Assembly: GCA_033675545.1 (NCBI GenBank)
Contig: JAWDGP010004062.1
Span: 287,501 to 351,500 of the forward strand
DNA length: 64,000 bases
Reading direction: 5' to 3'
DNA from: Elysia crispata
Taxonomy: Eukaryota > Mollusca > Gastropoda > Plakobranchidae
The notes under the pieces are model-generated. The model was not told where the DNA came from. It worked only from the letters and a program-made list of their open reading frames with translations, and did no database searches. The position numbers were made by a program, and so were the translations under genes. Positions 56,137 to 64,000 of the stretch are shown here, one piece after another (within the stretch, counting starts at the first letter, position 1; each line of letters starts with the position of its first letter).

Positions 56137-56284
56137 AGCCAGCTGCCGTCTGCCCGGAGCATGTCCGAGATTGCCGCCGATCTGTGCCGGAGCACGACGT
56201 CGCTTCCGGGCTCCTTCGGTTCTGATCTGAGTCGCAGTCCCAGCTCTCACAGTCTACCCAGCCTCTCCAACTCCAGATACGACT
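56137..56284 (+). CDS. FRMD4A: Exon 13: start of post-FERM Ser-rich linker (residues 347-395)
   Basis: Acceptor gacgtcctcag ends at 56136; donor gtgagt starts at 56285. The 148-nt exon runs phase 0 to 1 and encodes SQLPSARSMSEIAADLCR, then STTSLPGSFGSDLSRSPSS and HSLPSLSNSRYD. ARS.SEIA.DL matches the segment just after FERM in vertebrate FRMD4A. The rest is Ser-rich and probably disordered. The next family element is the coiled-coil CUPID region that binds cytohesins; it is not visible before 64000. The last 40 nt plus donor are copied at 56409-56454. Confidence 0.93.
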
Positions 56285-56307
56285 GTGAGTATTGAAGATA
56301 TACTTCT

Positions 56308-56338
56308 CTCTCTATCTTCCTTCATCCCTCTCTCTCTG

Positions 56339-56415
<77 letters not shown>

Positions 56416-56499
56416 GTCTACCCAGCCTATCCAGCTCCAGATATGACTGTGGGTATTGAAGATATACTTCTCTCTCTGACTCTCTCTATCTCCCTTCAT

Positions 56500-56552
<53 letters not shown>
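56308..56552 (+). repeat. (CT)n arrays around the exon 13 end copy
   Basis: CT at 56340-56412 and 56509-56552, the first running straight into the copied exon end. Confidence 0.95.
56409..56454 (+). repeat. Copy of exon 13's end plus donor
   Basis: Forty nt at 56409-56448 repeat 56245-56284 with a few substitutions, followed by gtgggt in place of gtgagt and then the same attgaagatatacttctctc intron start. The offset is 164 bp. A long (CT)n tract and cacag precede it, forming an apparent acceptor at 56416. Confidence 0.93.
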
Positions 56553-56555
<3 letters not shown>

Positions 56556-58800
56556 GATTGAATTCTGTCCTGTATGTGAATGTTGTATGAAAGATATCCA
56601 AGTAATGTTCTATGTTGTACTGCTGGATCTTTCCATAAGACTGTGCTAAGTCATCCTTTACAAATAAAACAACCGGCGTGCACTCGTGAAGACATTCTGT
56701 GTCTCACCCACTCCTTCCGTTTGGGGATTATATTTTTCCTTCGAGCCTTTTGTCGGTGAACGCTGTATTTCCTTTATAGGATTTTCAAGGCTTCGATATT
56801 TCGATTAACCAACATTCTTGGCCCTCCATTCAACTCAAGACTTAGTCGTTTTGGAGTTTTTGGTATTATTGTTTTCAATAAGAGAATCGTGCGAGAACGA
56901 GTTGGACCTTTCTGTTCCCTTTGATGCGGATTCATTCGGACAAGCAGCTAATCGTTATTTGTTATTGTCGAAGATCGTTGGGTTTTTTTGGGTTTTTTGT
57001 TTTTAAGCAATACTGTCGTGTTTTGTTGTTGTTGTTTTTTGTGGGGTTTTTTTTTTTTTTACTTTTCTCTTAAGAATGTTGCATTTCCGTGTTTTATTTT
57101 ATTTTTTTTTTCTCAATTTGGAGTTTTCGCTTACAGTAAGTTGAGAACCATCTGCGTGCAGTAGCAACCTGGAGTCGACCGTGTTATGTATCAAGTGTAG
57201 TTTATTTGGGGGATGAAGTATATCGTAAGTTATTAAAGCGCCATTTTTTCTGTTTGTGTCAGCTCTGACTTGTGAGTGTGTGTGTGTGTGTGTACACTCA
57301 GGTCAATATTTTCACGTTACCTTTTACCAGTGCCAGAAGCTGCTTCTACTAGTTTCTACCGCGGATTTGAGTGCCGAATTGTCCGTACAGAGAATAATAT
57401 TGGGGCTTCACTTTACTCCGCCCTGCCCTGGCGGTTCCTCTCTCTCTATTATTTAAATTTTCTATTTTCTTTTCTTTCTTTCTTTCTTTTTTTTTTTTTT
57501 TTTTATTTCACTACACATTTTGAGAAACAGTCAGCGTCTTTAATTTTGTGTATTGACTTCACGCCCTATCATTTTCTTTACTCTCCGTTCTTCTTCGATA
57601 AATAGGTTAGGTCTAGATGCGCAGTGGCTGAATGGCGCAAGTCAGAGCGCACCGCATTGCGCGCGCACTGCTCTATGAACGACGTACAATGATGAAGCTG
57701 GTTAATGACGAAGCGCACCTGTCTCTCCTGTTCCGGAAATGCCCGATAAATCAGATTCTCCGAGGTGTTTGATCCGCGAGGTTTACGTTACTGCAGCCAC
57801 CACCAGAGACCCCGTCTAGATGTGGACTACATAATACAGTGGTATAGACTTGTAGATCTAGCACAGGGTGTGAGCTCCTTACGACGGGGTGTATTTGGAA
57901 GCTGCTGTAGCTTGTGGTACGGTCGGATTCTCATCGCACGTGCAGTTTTGTACAAAGGAAAAAAAAAAAAAGAAAAAACAAAGTAGCTTTTAGCCGCTCC
58001 AGATAATTTAGATCAAGGAGTGGTGGGATGTGATGTGCGGCGGTGCGATGGAAAATCGGTCTCGGGAATTGAATATTTGTCGTGTGGTTCTTAGTTTGTT
58101 TTGTTTATTTGTTTACCTTCTTCTTCTTCTTCTTAGCTCAAATGACCAGAATTTTTATTTTATTTTACTTGTTTATTATTATTATTATTATTATTATTTT
58201 TTTTTTTTTTTTTTTTGGGGGGGAGAGATAAATGTAAAAAAGAATTGACGCTTTGTAATATATTTTGTGTGTGTCTTGGGGTGTTTATTCTCACATGCCA
58301 ATAAAAGGCAAATTTGATGTTCAATCGCGATTTCGGACGATGGTGACAGGGTGCTGGGGCTGGGTGGTTAAAGACAGGTCAAAGACGCCCGTGAAATGAA
58401 CATGAAGATGGTTCCCTCTCTTCATTTTAACCACACCCGTCAGAGCAAGACAGGCCGACCCCTAGCTTGAGTATGTCAAGTGCCAGACAGGTGTTTAGCT
58501 CAGGTATTAGTATCGGCAGCATTACGTGCTAGGGAGAAAAGAGGAGAAAGTGAGGAAGATCAAGGGTTTATGATCTACTCTCGCTTCTGGGGGAGCCTCA
58601 CATGTGAGAGGCCGAGAAGTTGTCAGGAAGCTTTTGATATCTTTTAGTTCTGTCAGAGATAACAATTATATAAATGTGCTGGTGTTGTTTTAAGCATTAG
58701 CACCTGTCTCGCTTATCCAAGGTTATGAGATAACTTAATTTCGGAAGGGTATGGGGGGTAGTCGATTAAAATGTTAAATTGCGCATTTTCTTATTGTATG

Positions 58801-58803
<3 letters not shown>

Positions 58804-58887
<84 letters not shown>

Positions 58888-58973
58888 GTTAGGCAGTGGA
58901 AAGGAGAGGGAGACAGACAGACAGACAGGTAGATAGGGGAAAGGAGAGGGAGACAGACAGACATACAGGTAGG
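58804..58973 (+). repeat. (GA)n, (GACA)n and GACA/GGTA units
   Basis: GA to 58840, GACA to 58888, then two units containing ggaaaggagagggagacagac (about 50 bp apart). Confidence 0.92.
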
Positions 58974-59601
58974 TAGGTATGTAGGCAGGGGAAAGGAGTT
59001 CGAATGAGAGAGATTTATATTCTTACGAACTTATAATTGTTTTTATCGTTGTGTCTGTGTGGTAAAGTGGTGGGCGGAACAAAAAAAAATCCTCGACACT
59101 CCTACGTGTTGCCTATTGTTAAGACAAACACAATATCCCCACATGACTGTCCAGCGAGGGTTGAAACGGTATTCCCTGATCTTGAATATATTGTCTCAGA
59201 GCCCCATGGTCATCGTGGAATTCGAAGAATTCAAGGGTCCATTGGCGACGCGGCTCATCACACTGACCACTGATCAGTCAGGAATATCGTGTTAGAGAGA
59301 GTGAACTTTGTATTTAAAGGCTTCGTTTGGTCTCATTGAGAATACAAACCATAGGGTGGGCGTAATTATGGGCGGGGTCGTGTGACATGTCCGTTAATTT
59401 GTGTGATCGCATGTCTAGCTTAGACCCAAACCTCCAGACTTGACTGTTGCTCAAAATAAATCTGTTGACGTCATCTCGTAATTCAACATTGGTTCCTGGA
59501 AAAAGGCATTTGTTTCTTGGCGACAGATTTGGGTTGATTCTAAGGTTCTTTAACCAAAAAAAAAAAAAACAAAAAAAAAAAAACGTAGGACTGCTGATTT
59601 T

Positions 59602-61017
59602 GGTTAATGTCAACGGTTTGTTCTAGGTTAACGTCAACGGTTTGTTCTAGGATATTGTCATCGGTTTGTTCTAGGATAATGTCACCGGTTTATTCTAGGT
59701 TATTGTCACCGGTTTGTTCTAGGTTAATGTCATCGGTTTTGTTCTAGGATAATGTCAACGGTTTGTGCTAGGATAATGTCATCGGTTTGTTCTAGGTTAT
59801 TTTCAACGGTTTTGTTCTACGATAATGTCACCGGTTTGTTCTAGGATAATGTCACTGGTTTGTTTTAGGATAATGTCACCGGTTTGTTTTAGGTTATTGT
59901 CACCGGTTTGTTTTAGGATAATGTCACCGGTTTGTTCTAGGTTATTGTCACCGGTTTGTTTTAGGATAATGTCACCGGTTTGTTCTAGGGTAACGTCAAC
60001 GGTTTGTTCTAGGTTATTGTCATCGGTTTGTTATAGGATAATGTCAACGGTTTGTTCTAGGTTATTGTCATCGGTTTTGTTCTAGAATAATGTCACCGGT
60101 TTGTTCTAGGTTATTGTCACCGGTTTGTTCTAGGTTACTGTCATCGGTTTTGTTCTAGTATAATGTCACCGGTTTGTTCTACGATAATGTCACCGGTTTG
60201 TTCTAGGTTATTGTCACCGGTTTGTTCTAGGTTATTGTCATCGGTTTTGTTCTAGGATAACGTCACCGGTTTGTTCTAGGGTAACGTCAACGGTTTGTTC
60301 TAGGTTATTGTCATCGGTTTGTTATAGGATAATGTCACCGGTTTGTTCTAGGTTATTGTCATCGGTTTTGTTCTAGAATAATGTCACCGGTTTGTTCTAG
60401 GTTATTGTCACCGGTTTGTTCTAGGTTATTGTCATCGGTTTGTTCTAGGATAATGTCACCGGTTTGTTCTAGGTTATTGCCACCGGTTTGTTCTAGGTTA
60501 TTGTCATCGGTTTTGTTCTAGGATAATGTCACCGGTTTGTTCTAGGTTATTGTCACCGGTTTGTTCTAGGTTAACGTCAACGGTTTGTTTTTGGATAGTG
60601 TCACCGGTTTGTTCTAGGTTATTGCCACCGGTTTGTTCTAGGTTATTGTCAACGGTTTATTCTAGGTTAATGTCAGCGTTTTATTCTAGGTTAATGTCAC
60701 CGGTTTGTTCTAGGTTATTGTCACCGGTTTGTTCTAGGATAATGTCACCGGTTTGTTCTAGGATAATGTCACCGGTGTGTTCTAGGATAACGTCGTCGGT
60801 TTAATTTTTTTTTTATTTTGTTCTAGGATAATGTCACCGGTTTGTTCTAGGTCAATTTCAACGGTTTGTTCTAGGTTAATGTGAACGGTTTGCTCTAGGT
60901 TAACGTCAACGGTTTGTTCTAGGTTAATGTCAACGGTTTGTTCTAAGTTAATGTCAACGGTTTGTTCTAGGTTAACGTCAACGGTTTGTTCTAGGTTATT
61001 GTCAACGGTTTGTGCTA
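59602..61017 (+). repeat. 24-bp minisatellite, about 58 copies
   Basis: The unit is of the form ggttattgtcaccggtt plus tgttcta, varying at gtta/gata, att/aat/aac and accgg/atcgg/aacgg. Occasional 25-bp units (an extra t in ggttttg) break the frame. A T-rich 20-bp insertion lies at about 60800-60820. The last third prefers gttaa.gtcaacgg, so variants are spatially sorted. Confidence 0.96.
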
Positions 61018-62651
61018 GCCTTTGCGTTGTCCGTCCGTGCCTGCCGCCCATATTTCGGCTAGTAAACGTAAACAGCGTTTGTTGTCAGTCTGTAGGAAGA
61101 GGAGCTTTTTTTAGCAGAGCACCAGCAGACGATGTTAGGTGTAAGATAGCATGACTATCTTCCCACGTTTCTCTTTTGGTTGGTTTTTGTAGAAAAAGAA
61201 AAAAAAAAATATTTAAAACTGAGGTCTCTAACTCATCCTTTGGTGGTGGTGGTGGTGTTGATGACGCCAGTGGTCTCATGAGGTCCCCTTTTCATTCTAT
61301 TCTCTTTTACTTTTAAACGCCGATTTCAATTCAAAACGAAAGAGAAGTCAGTTTTAAGACCAGAGCAAAGCAGGCATTGTTTTTGTAAAATAGGAAATCG
61401 AGAAATTTTTATCTTGTTTTCGTCGCCAAAATTGTGTCGTTTCAAAACGAAAGGCAGTTGCAGTATTATCTTGACGTACTGTATATTGGTTTTAGCTCAA
61501 TAGTGCTCGTTACTTTTAAAGTGTTATGTTGGCATGGTGGCTATAATTAATTGATACTACACGCACAAAATCCCCTTACAAGGAATTCGCATATCTTATA
61601 AAGACGAAATTCCTTTTGGTCTTAGTAAGCAGAATCCGGTAAATCGGGCGTAAGAAACATTGTTCTTATCACAACACAGCTATCTCGATCGATGCGTTGA
61701 GCAAGCAAGAGACTCTGGCGTCATCATCTATGACCCCTGACATTCATTACTTCATTATCCCTTACAGACTCAACTGGCCTTAATCGAGCCTCGATGTAAT
61801 CATAATTATCAACATACCTGAAACAACAGCGGCCGTAAGACAGTGTTGTCAGGTTTAGGTGACAGCGTTTGGCGGCGAATCCAGGGATTTAGACGGGATT
61901 ATCACGGGTTGAGCCGGCTTCCGGCGAGCGGGCATGGGAGATAATCCCAGGTGTCATCCGACTTGCCAACTGGACAGCCGAGGCTGAGAGCTGGCTGGCC
62001 GGAGTTAGTCGAGCGCGGATGCCACTTGTTTAACGCCAGGGCAAAGCTTAAATATAATGGGTGCGTAGTACTAGGGTTAATAGCGGGATTTGCGAATTGT
62101 TTGGTCCCGGCTCACCGGAAGCGAGAGGTCGCCTAAGCTAAGCCGGAGTTTTCTTCTCTCACGATCAACATTTCAATAATTATGTATGTAGGTGAAAATG
62201 CTGTTTAGGGATCAAGTTAATTTCCGGGCTATGTTTGTTGATTGTTGCTTACCTTTCCATGTTAGGGTCGCCTATGGTTGCTGGGGGTTTGATGTCGTAA
62301 ATGATCGTAAACATCGGTGTTTTGATGACGGTGTGTCTCATATTGTCTCACGGTATCCGTTTGTGTATCTTTCTGTCTGTTTGTCTATCTACATGTCTAG
62401 ATATCTATAGCTATTTATCTATCGTATTTCCGACTGTAGTTCTAGATTGTTGCTTACCTTTCCGTGTGAGCATCGCCTTTGGCCTATTGATCATGTCATT
62501 ACTGGTCTCAGACATCGATGTTTTGATTTCCGTGTGTCTCATATTGGGAACAAAATTAATATCGTATAGTGGCATCTCACTCTAGACTATTCAGTTACTC
62601 GCTATTTGACGTCTGTTTATCTCTGTATCTATAGTTATTCCTCTATTTATT

Positions 62652-62656
<5 letters not shown>

Positions 62657-62734
<78 letters not shown>
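62657..62734 (+). repeat. (CT)n array
   Basis: Pure CT for 78 bp, followed within 60 bp by T-runs (62790-62834). Confidence 0.95.
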
Positions 62735-62737
<3 letters not shown>

Positions 62738-63333
62738 CCCCCCTTCCCTCCTTTGCCGCATGTCTTTTCGCCTAGGTACACTACACTATTTTTTTTTTTT
62801 TTTTTTTTTATTTTATTTTATTTTTTTTTTTTTAGACTTTTTCGTACTAACGTTATCTTATAATCTGTCTATTCAAGAAACTCTTATGCCTTTCCATCAT
62901 CGGAACGTGAATCTCGTACTTAACTTTTATAGCCATGATGATAGCAGAAGATCATTGCTGTACCCACAGCGAAACAGCCATGTCATGCACAGCCGACAAC
63001 ACAAATTGTGCATGTGATGATGTCTCTACTTGTCAATTACTTAAGGAATCAATTATGTATAAGCGTGCTCTCAAAGGATTTGTAAAGAGACAAATTTAAT
63101 TTTTATATATATATATATAAAATGTTGTTCCAGCTATAGTACAGGGTATGAGTTGCTTTGTTCTTAGCTTGAGTGTCAACCACAATAATTATCAAGCAAT
63201 TTGTGACAGTTGAACAGTATGCTTATGAAATTAAATACGTGAGATTCATGGAAATAATGGCATGATAAGGTACATGCAGTCGAAAAACGCCACATATTAC
63301 TCATAAAGTATGTTGTCCCGTGCCGCCCCCCCC

Positions 63334-63384
<51 letters not shown>

Positions 63385-64000
63385 ACGTTGATAAAATTTA
63401 CCTATATGAATCATTAAATCACTGGCGTGTACAACGGCCTAATTCTTTTTCGAGGCGTAATTTACAACTTTGTCTTAAAGCGACCCTCTCTACAGCAAGT
63501 CAACGTCCTTCATGTCTGACGCAAGAGAAGAACGATTTTGAGGCAGTGAAATAGCGTCACACAATCGTCACACGAAGCCTGTCTCTTCTGGAGTTCCCCA
63601 AACAATTCCAACTCTTTATTTCCGCCCTCTTCTTTCCTTTTCGGCTCGTGGGATGCGACCGAAGGCATTTAGTAAAAAAAAAAAAATGGCTGCATTGGCT
63701 GGGCGTTGCGACTCGCAAAACACACACGTCAAAATACTGCCGCAACGGTAACGTTTACTTAAACTTCTTATGGCCTATTCAAGGGGCCACTCCTAAATCC
63801 CACAAATATGTCTTCGCATCTTTTTTAGCCTTTGAGGTCACAGTGTGTTTAGAAACTCGAAAAAAAAAAAAATGGGGGGGGGGAAAGTTGAGAAACGGAC
63901 AATAGCTACAGAGTGAGGAGGAAGAAAGGAAGCAAGAATGAATGAAAGTATGGTGATAGTAACGTTCCTCAGGTAGCGTTTCCGTTTAGGTGACACCCGA

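Larger units (their letters stand above)
56285..64000 (+). other. Intron 13 (partial, over 7.7 kb)
   Basis: It begins with the donor gtgagt and has no supported exon up to the window end. It holds the exon 13 end copy (56409-56454), CT arrays, T-runs, (ATT)n plus G-run (58176-58225), GA plus GACA (58804-58888), the 24-bp minisatellite (59602-61017), unique sequence with a GC-richer part (61850-62140), CT (62657-62734), a T-run (62790-62834) and C-run plus CT (63325-63381). Confidence 0.8.

Noticed and set aside
57617..57650. A-box-like agtggctgaatgg, possible tRNA or SINE head
   Set aside because: No B box at suitable distance and no tRNA fold.
59037..59295. Overlapping 78-codon frames with ordinary composition
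   Set aside because: No recognisable domain and no fitting splice sites or phase for FRMD4; two frames open by chance in the same place.
60782..61051. Minus-strand NLEQTVDI repeat protein
   Set aside because: The 24-bp repeat makes open frames on both strands; there is no independent evidence of a gene.

Overview
The window is eukaryotic nuclear DNA from a large-intron animal genome. It is mostly non-coding, AT-leaning and very rich in simple repeats: dozens of (CT)n/(GA)n tracts up to about 245 bp, (TA)n, many trinucleotide arrays, C/A and T/G homopolymer junctions, several minisatellites and tRNA-derived SINE-like pieces. I infer a lophotrochozoan, most likely a gastropod mollusc, from the intron style, repeat content and divergence of the protein from vertebrates. 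That placement is an inference, not a database result.

I can support one gene, on the + strand: an FRMD4A/FRMD4B-type FERM-domain protein. Thirteen exons between 4146 and 56284 (1186 nt, 395 codons plus one base) join with GT-AG junctions and an unbroken frame. They run from a start codon through FERM lobes F1, F2 and F3 into the start of the post-FERM linker. In vertebrates this family scaffolds Par3 and cytohesin-type Arf6 activators at epithelial junctions. I do not see the expected cytohesin-binding (CUPID) exons, the C-terminus or a first non-coding exon, so the gene should extend past 64000 and probably upstream of 1.

Layout. 1-4145: upstream intron-like sequence. 4146-11582: exons 1-4 (F1 and start of F2), with a 56-bp minisatellite directly before exon 2 and copies of exon 2's end directly after it. 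11583-31341: one 19.8-kb repeat-filled intron. 31342-41603: exons 5-10 (rest of F2, first part of F3). 41604-55149: a 35-residue phase-symmetric insert exon (50137-50241) followed by an array of 18 further copies (16 full, 2 truncated) of its 3' end plus 5' splice site. 55150-56284: exons 12-13, the latter again followed by a copy of its own end and donor. 56285-64000: intron with a long 24-bp minisatellite.

The most unusual property is shared by three exons (2, 11, 13): the last 40-59 nt of the exon plus the first intron bases are tandemly copied downstream, and each copy lies behind an acceptor-like tract. The 56-bp array before exon 2 also appears related to that exon's own 3' splice site. 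The gene therefore looks like a place where splice-site-containing DNA is being amplified into potential micro-exons. The included copies I checked would introduce a stop or shift the frame.
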